Assembly: GCA_045587025.1 (NCBI GenBank)
Contig: JAZNBK010000052.1
Location: 1 to 20,404, forward strand
Direction: 5' to 3'
Length of the DNA: 20,404 nt
From: UBA1740 sp045587025
GTDB lineage: Bacteria > Bacillota > Clostridia > Oscillospirales > CAG-272
How positions within the stretch are numbered: position 1 is the stretch's first letter; each line of letters opens with the position of its first letter. Below, in pieces: positions 13,245-20,404 of the stretch. The notes below the pieces were generated by a model. The model was given only the letters and a program-made list of their open reading frames with translations, was not told the origin of the DNA and did not search any database. The translations under genes were made by a program, and so were the position numbers.

Positions 13245-14066
13245 GTGAACTTCAAGATTTCTCTTGCAGGTGACCTTGGGAGTGGAAAAAGCACAGTATC
13301 TGACATTATAATTAAGCGCACGGGCGCAGAGTATCATTCTACCGGCGCAATTGCGAGAAAAGTAGCCCAAGAGCATAATATCGACGTCGTCGAAATTAAC
13401 AAGTATATGGAGACGCATCCCGAGCTTGATAAGGAAATAGACGACGGCTTGGTCGCTCTTTCCGACGTTGACAAAATGATGGTAATAGATTCCCGTATGG
13501 CTTGGCACTTTGTGAAGAACAATTTCAGCGTATATCTCACCACCGACATCGACGTAAGCGCCTCGCGCATTTTCCTTGCGAACAGAGCGCAGGAAAAATT
13601 TGATACCGTCGAGCAGACGAAGGATAAAATAAAAGAGAGAAAAGCGAGCGAAAGAAAGCGTTATAGCGAAAAATACGGGGTTGACTGCAAAAATCTCTTT
13701 AATTATTCTTTGGTTATCGATACGACGGAAGCAACTCCCGACGAAATATGCGACTGTATTTTAAATAGCGCGGATGTTTGGTGCATTGATAATTCCTACC
13801 GCGCCTGCTACATCTGCCCCACACGACTTCATTATCCGATAGATAATCTCGATATGGAGAGGATTTCGGAATATTCACGTTGTATAGAGCTTGGAAAGGT
13901 CGTCCCGAGAATAAAGGTGTTTGAGCATCAGGATTCCTTCTATATTTCAGAGAACGCCGAGGTCGCCGTAGCGTATTCGCTTTGCGCCGCTACCTTCGTG
14001 CCCTGTGAGCTTGTAAAGGGCGTTCCCGACGGCAGAGAATACGTAAGAATGAGCGACTCTATTTAA
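13245..14066 (+). CDS. Cytidylate-kinase-like P-loop kinase with extra C-terminal domain
   Basis: The first ~180 residues form a small P-loop kinase of the cytidylate-kinase-like family: MNFKISLAGDLGSGKST gives the Walker A at 9-17, and HSTGAIARKVA (31-41) and DSRMAWHF (82-89) match the nucleotide monophosphate site. RIFLANRAQEK and KASERKRYSEKYG follow as lid region. From about 190 to 273 there is an additional domain. RIKVFEHQDSFYISENAEVA (222-241), followed by VAYSLCAATFVPCELV, resembles the ParB-like N-terminal fold. The GTG at 13245 is chosen because GGAGGG lies 7 bases upstream; a GTG at 13230 would place that site inside the gene. It heads a unit with argS and yebC. The substrate is unknown. 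Confidence 0.75.
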   Translation: MNFKISLAGDLGSGKSTVSDIIIKRTGAEYHSTGAIARKVAQEHNIDVVEINKYMETHPELDKEIDDGLVALSDVDKMMVIDSRMAWHFVKNNFSVYLTTDIDVSASRIFLANRAQEKFDTVEQTKDKIKERKASERKRYSEKYGVDCKNLFNYSLVIDTTEATPDEICDCILNSADVWCIDNSYRACYICPTRLHYPIDNLDMERISEYSRCIELGKVVPRIKVFEHQDSFYISENAEVAVAYSLCAATFVPCELVKGVPDGREYVRMSDSI

Positions 14067-14092
14067 GCTATAAATTCAAAAGAGGAAAGAAT

Positions 14093-15802
14093 ATGAAAAA
14101 AATAAAACAAGAGGCCGAAAAACTTCTTATCGGCGCTATAAATAAAAGCTTCCCGAACATAAACGCCGATGAGCTCGGCATAATTGATATGCTCGAATAT
14201 CCCCCCGATACCTCTATGGGCGATTTGGCTTTGCCTTGCTTTAAGCTCAGTCGGGCTTTACGTACCTCTCCTGTAAAAATTGCAGAGACATTGTCGGAGA
14301 GCATAACGAGCGATAGCTTCTCTGAGATAAATGCGTTAAACGGATATCTCAATTTCCGTATAAATCCGATTTCCTTCGCTTCTCGTGTCGTTTCGGATAT
14401 TGAGGCGCAGGGCGAGAGCTACGGCTCTCCCATGAACGGGAAGGGAAGGACGGTAGTCCTCGACTATTCCTCGCCAAACGTTGCAAAGCCGTTCCATATC
14501 GGGCATCTCGGAACTACCGTTATCGGACATTCCTTGAAGCTTCTGCACGAGTTTGCCGGCTATAAATGCGTCGGCATAAACCATTTGGGCGACTGGGGCA
14601 CGCAGTTCGGCAAGCTGATTACCGCTTACAAGAGATGGGGTAATAAGGACGAGGTTGAGACGGGCGGAATTGACGAGCTCGTACGGCTCTACGTCTTGTT
14701 CCATTCTGAAGCGGAAAAGGACGATACGCTAAACGACGAGGCAAGAAAAGAATTTGCAAAATTAGAGGCGAATGACGCCGACAATATCGCTCTTTGGAAA
14801 TGGTTTATAGAAATAAGCATTACCGAATATAAAAAGACGTATCGTCTTTTGGGTATCGAATTTGATAGCTATAACGGCGAGAGCTTCTACACCGACAAAA
14901 TGCCCGCCCAGATTGAAGTAATGAAGCAGAAGCAGCTCCTCACTATCGATGACGGTGCGTCCGTTGTAAATCTCGAGGAGTGGAATATGCCTCCTTGCCT
15001 CATATTGAAGAGAGACGGTTCTACACTTTACCCGACACGGGATATAGCGGCTGCGGTTTATCGTAAGAACACCTATGATTTTGAAAAATGTATCTACGTT
15101 ACGAGCGCAGGTCAGTCGCTCCACTTCGCTCAGTGGTTCAAGGTCGTTGAGCTTATGGGATATGATTGGAGCGATAAGCTCGTCCACGTTCCGTACGGTA
15201 CGGTGAGCATAAACGGAGCGAAGCTCGCGACGAGAACGGGCAACGTAATTCTGCTCAAAGAGCTTTTCGCTCAGGCGATAGAGAAGGTAAAAGCTATTAC
15301 GAAGGAGAAAAATCCGACGCTCGCAGAGCGTGACGATATTGCCGAGGCGGTTGGTGTCGGCGCAATTGTATTCCACTATCTTTCCAATAACCGTATGAGA
15401 GATATAAACTTTATTCTCGAGGACGCTCTTTCCTTTGACGGAAACACAGGCCCCTATGCGCAGTATACCTATGCGAGAACCTGTAGCATACTTGAAAAAT
15501 CCGAGAATGTAGGTAAAATGAGTGGTAGCGAGCTTTGCGAGGAGGAAAAAGAGCTTGTGAAAATACTTGCGCTTTTCCCCGACAGCGTTTCGGATGCCAT
15601 AGCGCAGTACGAGCCGTCCTTGATTACGAGATATATACTCGACCTCTGCGCTGTATTTAACCGCTTCTATCATAATTGTCAGATACTCTCCTGCGCCGAC
15701 AGTGGCGTAAGAGAGCAACGTGTGAAGCTCACTGCTTGCACTCGCCAGGTGCTTGGTAAGGCGCTCGAGCTTATTTGTATGAAAAAAACCGAAAAGATAT
15801 AA
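14093..15802 (+). CDS. argS: Arginyl-tRNA synthetase
   Basis: This class I synthetase charges tRNA-Arg with arginine. The 569-residue protein has the N-terminal Add1 domain (about 1-95), the HIGH motif as HIGH at 135-138 within SSPNVAKPFHIGHLGTT, and INHLGDWGTQFGKL downstream. A KMSKS-equivalent loop is seen as AKLATRTGNVI, and the C-terminal DALR anticodon-binding domain ends in RQVLGKALELICM. Length and order of motifs are normal. Ribosome binding site AGAGGAA precedes the ATG. It lies 26 bases after the kinase-like gene and 16 before yebC, and appears to be co-transcribed with both. Confidence 0.98.
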   Translation: MKKIKQEAEKLLIGAINKSFPNINADELGIIDMLEYPPDTSMGDLALPCFKLSRALRTSPVKIAETLSESITSDSFSEINALNGYLNFRINPISFASRVVSDIEAQGESYGSPMNGKGRTVVLDYSSPNVAKPFHIGHLGTTVIGHSLKLLHEFAGYKCVGINHLGDWGTQFGKLITAYKRWGNKDEVETGGIDELVRLYVLFHSEAEKDDTLNDEARKEFAKLEANDADNIALWKWFIEISITEYKKTYRLLGIEFDSYNGESFYTDKMPAQIEVMKQKQLLTIDDGASVVNLEEWNMPPCLILKRDGSTLYPTRDIAAAVYRKNTYDFEKCIYVTSAGQSLHFAQWFKVVELMGYDWSDKLVHVPYGTVSINGAKLATRTGNVILLKELFAQAIEKVKAITKEKNPTLAERDDIAEAVGVGAIVFHYLSNNRMRDINFILEDALSFDGNTGPYAQYTYARTCSILEKSENVGKMSGSELCEEEKELVKILALFPDSVSDAIAQYEPSLITRYILDLCAVFNRFYHNCQILSCADSGVREQRVKLTACTRQVLGKALELICMKKTEKI

Positions 15803-15818
15803 TTCAGGGAGAAAAACG

Positions 15819-16544
15819 ATGTCAGGACATAGTAAATGGAATAATATTAAGAGAAAAAAAGAAAAAACCGATGCGCAAAAAGCGAAGGTCTTTACGAGAA
15901 TAGGTAAGGAAATGGCGGTAGCTATCCGTGCAGGAGGCCCTAACCCCAATACAAACGGAAAGCTCCGCGACCTCATTTCAAAGGCGAAGGCAAACAACGT
16001 GCCTAACGATAATATCGAAAGAATTATCAAGAAGTTTTCTTCCGATGAAAGCATTAATTATGAAGAGATAACCTACGAGGGCTACGGCGCCTCGGGCGTT
16101 GCGGTTATCGTCGAGACTGCTACCGATAACAGAAACAGAACGGCGGGCAATATCCGTTCCTATTTCAGCAAATTCCATGGAAATATGGGACAGAACGGTT
16201 GCGTCAGCTTTATGTTTACCGAAAAGGGACTTATCGAAATAGTGGACGAGGATAAGGAAATTGATGAGGAAAAGCTGATGGAGGATGCGCTCGAATCAGG
16301 CGCTTCCGATTTCGAGGGCGAGGACGGCGTGTATTCAATTTATACCGAGACCGACGACCTCTCCGCAGTAACCGAGGCGCTCCAGAAGCTCGGTTATAAA
16401 ATCGACTCATCCGACCGCACGATGATTCCCTCTACCTATGTAGAGGTCACCGACGAGGAGGACGTCAGAATGCTCGAATTGTTGCTTGAAAAGCTCGACG
16501 ACGACGATGACGTTCAGAACGTTTTTCATAACTGGGAAAACTAA
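15819..16544 (+). CDS. yebC: YebC/TACO1-family protein
   Basis: The 241-residue protein starts MSGHSKWNNIKRKKEKTDAQ and continues KAKVFTRIGKEMAVAIRAGG, the conserved N-terminal domain of the YebC/PmpR/TACO1 family. GYGASGVAVIVETATDNRNR marks the second domain, and an acidic C-terminus (TDEEDVRMLELLLEKLDDDD) closes it. Members have been described as transcription regulators and, more recently, as translation factors that help ribosomes through proline-rich stretches. Linkage with argS supports a translation role here. GGGAGA lies before the ATG. It ends the unit at a strong two-sided terminator. Confidence 0.96.
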   Translation: MSGHSKWNNIKRKKEKTDAQKAKVFTRIGKEMAVAIRAGGPNPNTNGKLRDLISKAKANNVPNDNIERIIKKFSSDESINYEEITYEGYGASGVAVIVETATDNRNRTAGNIRSYFSKFHGNMGQNGCVSFMFTEKGLIEIVDEDKEIDEEKLMEDALESGASDFEGEDGVYSIYTETDDLSAVTEALQKLGYKIDSSDRTMIPSTYVEVTDEEDVRMLELLLEKLDDDDDVQNVFHNWEN

Positions 16545-16560
16545 AGCCAATATAAAAACA

Positions 16561-16599
16561 AAGGACCGGTATCTACAAAGAGAGAACCGGTCCTTTTCC
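16561..16599. terminator. Bidirectional terminator between yebC and the SipL-like gene
   Basis: AAGGACCGGT (16561-16570) pairs with ACCGGTCCTT (16586-16595), followed by TTCC on the plus strand. An A-rich flank on the other side serves the convergent minus-strand gene. Confidence 0.85.
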
Positions 16600-16608
16600 T
16601 GTTGAATT

Positions 16609-18177
16609 TTACGGTATGATAAGGTGGGTAATTCCGTCTATAGAGTGAGTTCCGTTCGGCGACTCTATAGCGCTGTCGGGCAGTCCGTTTATCCTTGCAA
16701 GCTCGGCGTAGCTCACCTGATACCTTTTTGCAATACTGAAAAGGGTGTCGTTGCCTTCAGGGTAAACGACTAATATTTTACTTGCGTTTTTGTCGCGTTT
16801 CTGCGCTTCATCTAAGGTGATAGAGTCGATAGTTGCACGGCATACAGGGCGTGAGCACTTTATAGCGATAAATATTTCCGCGTCAGCGCCGATAGAGCTT
16901 TGGTCGAGGCGTCCGTGTGAGGAGACCAATTCGGCGTGGCAGTCAAATTTTAAGTTGTCGCTCGGCAGAGCGCGCAGGTCCGTTTCGATTTTGAAGGGAA
17001 TAATCACAGAAGAAGAGCCGTATTCGCTTTTTTCTTCACCAAAAGCGCCTGTGAGCATATCTATTTTACATTCGCCCGTAACTATCGCTCTGCCGTCCCG
17101 CTGAAACGTTTCCTTTATCTCGATTTTGCCGTTCGTATCTATAATAGACGTTATGTCAAGCTCATCCTCGCTTCTTTGCCTTGATGCGCTTACCGTATAA
17201 TTGCCCATGCAGGCGCCGAGCGATTCTGTGAAGATTACGTCCTTATAAACGGGAATGACGGCGCAGTCGGTCGAATAAAGGTCGCGTACTATCGTTATTT
17301 TTTCGTTGCGAACGCACTCACCTTCAAGCTCTGCGTTAACGTCAAAATTAAGGATACATCCGCCCGTTCCGTTGTCTGAAACTGATACCGTCGCCGAGTT
17401 GCATCTTCCGTAGGCGATACAGCTGTCTCCCTCGATAGCTCCGTCTGCGACGATACTCTCCTCGAAGGGAATTTTACGGGAGACGGTAATCGGCTCTGCG
17501 CCGTTTAGAGTGCAGACGCATTTTAAAAGAACGTCCCCGCGGCACAAAACGGAATTTGCGCTCACTCTCGCCTCTCTTACGAGTATCTCTGCTCGGATAT
17601 AGCTTGCGCGCAGCTCTTCGGTCGACGCATCGTCTATATTCATACTGTCAGAGAGGTTGAATTCTCCCGAGCCGCCGCATTTCGTTACAGAGGAGAGAAC
17701 GTTTTCCGAGAGCTTTTCAATATGTAATAAATCGTCTGAAATCTCTTTTATGCTACTGTTTGCGTATATATGGACCTTGTTTTTGATAGAACTGCGCAGT
17801 GAAAGCTTTCTCGGACCTGATAGACGGCAGACGGTGTTGTCAAGCTCTGTATCGACGATTATCGACAAATCTCCGATGTCACTCGAGGGAATATTGTAGG
17901 AAAATTCATAATCACAGGAAAGAGAGCTTGAGGCGAGCTCTCCCTCTGCGCCGGAATAGATAATGGTGTAGGCGACTATTCCTGCGAATTCCGCCTTGCT
18001 TGAGCTTAAAAACTTCCCCGAGGGAATCGCTTTGCTATCAATTCTTATGATCTTTCTTATTTCGGGCAGATAGTCGGGCAGAGTAAATTCTCCCGAGCAC
18101 TCACAAAAAATATTTTCCCCTGCCAAATCACTTTGTATATTTGCGCCCCCTTGTGAAAAAACGTTTGTTTTGTCCAT
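16609..18177 (-). CDS. sipL: SPOCS (DUF3794) and LysM spore coat protein, SipL-like
   Basis: The 522-residue protein has repeated beta-rich SPOCS/DUF3794 regions. The first begins near CECSGEFTLPDYLPEIRKII (about 25-44). Further copies are seen around LLKCVCTLNGAEPITVSRKI and ELEGECVRNEKITIVRDLY. A C-terminal LysM domain lies at about 466-522 (VVYPEGNDTLFSIAKRYQVS). This layout is that of SipL of Clostridioides difficile, a mother-cell protein that binds SpoIVA and is needed for coat assembly. The ATG at 18177 follows AAAGGAG by 7 bases; a longer in-frame start at 18252 has no such site. No signal peptide is seen. It is monocistronic and convergent with yebC. spoIVA is not in the window. Confidence 0.85.
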   Translation of the reverse strand: MDKTNVFSQGGANIQSDLAGENIFCECSGEFTLPDYLPEIRKIIRIDSKAIPSGKFLSSSKAEFAGIVAYTIIYSGAEGELASSSLSCDYEFSYNIPSSDIGDLSIIVDTELDNTVCRLSGPRKLSLRSSIKNKVHIYANSSIKEISDDLLHIEKLSENVLSSVTKCGGSGEFNLSDSMNIDDASTEELRASYIRAEILVREARVSANSVLCRGDVLLKCVCTLNGAEPITVSRKIPFEESIVADGAIEGDSCIAYGRCNSATVSVSDNGTGGCILNFDVNAELEGECVRNEKITIVRDLYSTDCAVIPVYKDVIFTESLGACMGNYTVSASRQRSEDELDITSIIDTNGKIEIKETFQRDGRAIVTGECKIDMLTGAFGEEKSEYGSSSVIIPFKIETDLRALPSDNLKFDCHAELVSSHGRLDQSSIGADAEIFIAIKCSRPVCRATIDSITLDEAQKRDKNASKILVVYPEGNDTLFSIAKRYQVSYAELARINGLPDSAIESPNGTHSIDGITHLIIP

Positions 18178-18285
18178 AAAATGCTCCTTTACTTTTTCTT
18201 TTAGTAAAGAATATGCCGCTAAATTCGGATTTATGACAATAATTGAGAACAAAACAAAAACGGGCTTTCATTTTATATCGCAACA

Positions 18286-18328
18286 CAAAATAAGATAGGC
18301 ACTCCTTGAGAGTGCCTATCTTATTTTG
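18286..18328. terminator. Perfect 19-bp hairpin between the SipL-like gene and the R-M cassette
   Basis: CAAAATAAGATAGGCACTC (18286-18304) and GAGTGCCTATCTTATTTTG (18310-18328) are perfectly complementary with a 5-base loop. Because the arms end in A/T-rich sequence, it can act as a terminator for the minus-strand restriction gene. It also marks the boundary of the AT-richer cassette. Confidence 0.7.
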
Positions 18329-18386
18329 GTGAAGTATATAAGGCGTAAATTGAACTTTTGTTTCCCGCCCGAAATATCATAACTTT

Positions 18387-19001
18387 TTAATCGAGTATGC
18401 CAAAATTCATATAAAATTCATCGTTAAAACACGAATAATCGTAAATAATACCACTGTTTTTTATTCTACCATTTTTATCTATTGTTAAAGTGGTTTTTTG
18501 GTTATCTGTAATTTGATATGTATCTATGCCAATATTATCAAATTTTGATACATCTTTTGTGTTGAATATATAAAAATGACATTTTTTATCAAGCTTATTG
18601 CTAAACACTGCAATCCAAACATAATATACATTATCACCCATATCATATCGAATTTTAGGATGAAAACTGAATTTTCTTTCGTCTGGATTTGATGATTCAA
18701 CACCTTCCGATGTTTTTACTTGTAAATAACGAGAAATTACATTTAACTCTGTTTCTTTGCAATGCTCACATAAATTGGTAACACATTTTGCGTTTTTATT
18801 ATTGTATCTCGTGTGTCTTATGTATTGATTACTATATTTTTGACATTTAGGACACCAATATTTTGTTATAGTGAAATCAATACCCTCATCAATATATGCC
18901 CTGTGAACTTGCCAACCTAAATCGTGAAGCAACATAGAAAGCTGCATTTCCCCATACAATCCTATGACTAATTTTTTAGTTTCTTCTACACTATTACTCA
19001 T
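18387..19001 (-). CDS. Probable type II restriction endonuclease, PD-(D/E)XK-like
   Basis: The 204-residue protein begins with a pattern typical of PD-(D/E)XK nucleases: IGLYGEMQLSMLLHDLGW (13-30, Glu18), then AYIDEGIDFTI (35-45, Asp42) and RYLQVKTSEG (91-100, Gln94 and Lys96). This gives a D...QxK active site as in Mrr and DUF4365-type enzymes. Between Asp42 and QVK is an insert with CPKC (50-53), Cys73 and CEHC (78-81), which looks like a zinc ribbon. Its ATG overlaps the end of the methyltransferase gene by 8 bases (ATGAGTAA), so the two are translationally coupled. I infer cleavage of the site protected by that methyltransferase; the recognition sequence cannot be read. The gene is visibly AT richer than the sporulation genes nearby. 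Confidence 0.7.
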   Translation of the reverse strand: MSNSVEETKKLVIGLYGEMQLSMLLHDLGWQVHRAYIDEGIDFTITKYWCPKCQKYSNQYIRHTRYNNKNAKCVTNLCEHCKETELNVISRYLQVKTSEGVESSNPDERKFSFHPKIRYDMGDNVYYVWIAVFSNKLDKKCHFYIFNTKDVSKFDNIGIDTYQITDNQKTTLTIDKNGRIKNSGIIYDYSCFNDEFYMNFGILD

Positions 19002-20235
19002 AATCCATCTCCGAAAACTTCTTATTGCTAATATGTTTACTTAAATTTTTCAAACTGCTTTCTGCAAACATTTCTTTGTTTAATTCTATGCCGACTCCTA
19101 TTCTATTAAGTTTTTGCGCAGCTATAACAGATGTAAAACTTCCGCCAAATGGATCCAGTACTATATCGCCCGGATAGGAATACATTCTTGTAGCAAACTC
19201 TGGAATTTCAACAGGAAATGGAGCAGTATGACCGAGAGTATTCTCGCCTTTTGAATTGATTTTTATAACTGGCGATATTTTAACAATATCTCTGCGCCAC
19301 TTTGAAATAAACTCTTGCGGTATTTCTGCTGACTTTGTGTGATTGCCTTGCATCATCATGGATTTTATAGAAAAACGTTTTCCTCTGTTAGATTTGCTTC
19401 TTTGGAAACAATTTTCATTCTTGCATTCCCAACTTTTTACACCAATTTCAGAATATGCGTTACCATTAACTTGTAAAAAACCACAAACGGGACACGGATA
19501 TCTAACAGGGTCATTTCTATGTTTATGAAATATAAGTATATGTTCATAACAATTCAACGGGTATTGATAAAATGGATATGGATTGTTTCCATTTTTTTGA
19601 CGTTGGCTTTGAACCTCACCCTTGTCCCAAATAAAGTCATCAACAAAGGTGAAGCCTTCTTCCTCGAAAATTTTTGTAAAATATGCACCAAGTGGAATTC
19701 TTCTCTTACCCCAGACTGATTTCGTAGTTATATTATCATTATCAAATATGTCACCAACATTAAACACAAACACTCTATGATTGTCTAAAACTCTATACGA
19801 TTCTCGGATTACTTTTCGCATATCTTCTAGATATAATTCTAAATTTTCCCATTGAGAATAATCTCTAGCGTTATAATATGGCGGAGAGGTCACCATAAGT
19901 CCGATGCTTTCGGAAGGAAGTCCTTTTAGTACTTTAAGGCAGTCCCCCCATACTATTTTTATGCCGTCATCTTTAGAATTTATAAACCGACAAAGCTTTT
20001 TGTTGGGTGCGGAAGTTTCTTCTTGGTATATCTCTTTTGTAAAATTTATATAGATTTCTATCCAATCTCTTACCAAACTTTCGATAGAAGAGCATGTCAT
20101 TTTTAAAGGAGTAACTCTTTTCAATAGTGTTTCAACTTGCTCATCGGAGAATGTTTTTGTTAAATAGTCATTGGCATTGTCTAATATTTTATCTAAATAA
20201 TCAGAAACAGATACAGATAATTTCAATTTAGACAT
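18994..20235 (-). CDS. DNA methyltransferase, beta class (N4-cytosine or N6-adenine)
   Basis: The 413-residue enzyme transfers a methyl group from S-adenosylmethionine to DNA. The catalytic motif IV TSPPYYNARDY (116-126) comes before the SAM-binding motif I DPFGGSFTSVIAA (361-373), which is beta-class order. SPPY is commonest in N4-cytosine enzymes but occurs in N6-adenine ones too. The target-recognition region between them holds CPVC (248-251) and CKNENC (271-276), a zinc-ribbon-like pair. Residues 1-90 are an uncharacterised helical extension. The ATG at 20235 follows AAGGAGG by 6 bases; a TTG at 20250 is in frame but unlikely. It is the first gene of a two-gene unit with a probable endonuclease. 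Confidence 0.9.
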   Translation of the reverse strand: MSKLKLSVSVSDYLDKILDNANDYLTKTFSDEQVETLLKRVTPLKMTCSSIESLVRDWIEIYINFTKEIYQEETSAPNKKLCRFINSKDDGIKIVWGDCLKVLKGLPSESIGLMVTSPPYYNARDYSQWENLELYLEDMRKVIRESYRVLDNHRVFVFNVGDIFDNDNITTKSVWGKRRIPLGAYFTKIFEEEGFTFVDDFIWDKGEVQSQRQKNGNNPYPFYQYPLNCYEHILIFHKHRNDPVRYPCPVCGFLQVNGNAYSEIGVKSWECKNENCFQRSKSNRGKRFSIKSMMMQGNHTKSAEIPQEFISKWRRDIVKISPVIKINSKGENTLGHTAPFPVEIPEFATRMYSYPGDIVLDPFGGSFTSVIAAQKLNRIGVGIELNKEMFAESSLKNLSKHISNKKFSEMDYE

Positions 20236-20263
20236 AAACTCCTCCTTCAAAAATCATAATGTA

Positions 20264-20292
20264 ATTATATCATATCTGGAGTTCATAGTCAA
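20264..20292 (-). promoter_or_regulatory. Promoter of the R-M cassette
   Basis: On the minus strand TTGACT (20287-20292) and TATAAT (20264-20269) are separated by 17 bases, about 30 bases before the methyltransferase ATG. Confidence 0.85.
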
Positions 20293-20346
20293 TCATTTTT
20301 TATAAGTGATTATGTAAAATTTATCAATTATCCTTTTGGCGCCGTG

Positions 20347-20404
20347 GCGTGTGCTTGTCTTGATACAAGTGGCGGCGCTGCGCGCCGCCACGACAAGCAC
20401 ACGC
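20347..20404. repeat. GC-rich nested palindrome at the right edge
   Basis: GCGTGTGCTTGTC (20347-20359) pairs perfectly with GACAAGCACACGC (20392-20404). Inside it GTGGCGGCGC (20369-20378) pairs with GCGCCGCCAC (20382-20391) around a 3-base loop. Only TTGATACAA (20360-20368) is left unpaired, on one side. It is far GC richer than the neighbouring sequence. It may continue beyond the window. Confidence 0.7.

Noticed and set aside
14762..16054. Minus-strand open frame of 430 codons
   Set aside because: It is antisense to argS and yebC, has no family resemblance and no ribosome binding site. It is a codon-bias shadow of those genes.

Overview
The window looks like the chromosome of an endospore-forming, low-to-middle GC member of the Bacillota, most likely class Clostridia. 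Supporting evidence is the sporulation set (SigG, SpoIVB peptidase, a SipL-like SPOCS/LysM protein), HPr kinase/phosphorylase, a T-box riboswitch, AGGAGG-type ribosome binding sites and many TTGACA-N17-TATAAT promoters. I cannot name a genus.

Left end (1-2270, minus strand): the start of an XRE-type regulator lies behind a complete T-box leader whose specifier reads AUC (Ile). Next come tRNA 3'-tail remnants, a barstar gene with a frameshifted barnase-like remnant, a four-helix-bundle gene, an array of micro-hairpins, then tRNA-fMet and tRNA-Leu with their own promoter and terminator.

Central metabolism and envelope (2373-9910): rsmG (minus); a plus-strand run pgk-tpiA-CpsC-like-CpsD-like that appears to be one transcription unit; a shared terminator; hprK (minus, convergent); then a lipoprotein with a parvulin-like tail and an unrecognised, possibly degenerate sensor-kinase-like protein. 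Glycolytic genes sit on one side of a two-sided terminator from HPr kinase, with a bacterial tyrosine kinase pair between them.

Sporulation and translation (9996-18330): spoIVB (plus), a phd-doc toxin-antitoxin pair (minus), sigG (minus), a promoter driving a cytidylate-kinase-like gene, argS and yebC (plus), a two-sided terminator, and a SipL-like gene (minus). The toxin-antitoxin pair separates two sporulation genes and looks like an insertion.

Right end (18286-20404): a 19-bp perfect hairpin terminates a visibly AT-richer restriction-modification cassette (minus), in which a beta-class DNA methyltransferase overlaps a PD-(D/E)XK-like endonuclease. Both proteins carry Cys-rich zinc-ribbon-like inserts. 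The window ends in a GC-rich 13-bp plus 10-bp nested palindrome.

The items most worth a second look are the barnase/barstar remnant beside tRNA scars, the Ile T-box on a regulator gene, the micro-hairpin array, the overlapping alternative hairpins at the spoIVB start, the kinase/ParB-like fusion and the zinc-ribbon restriction-modification pair. I found no clearly unprecedented multi-gene system.
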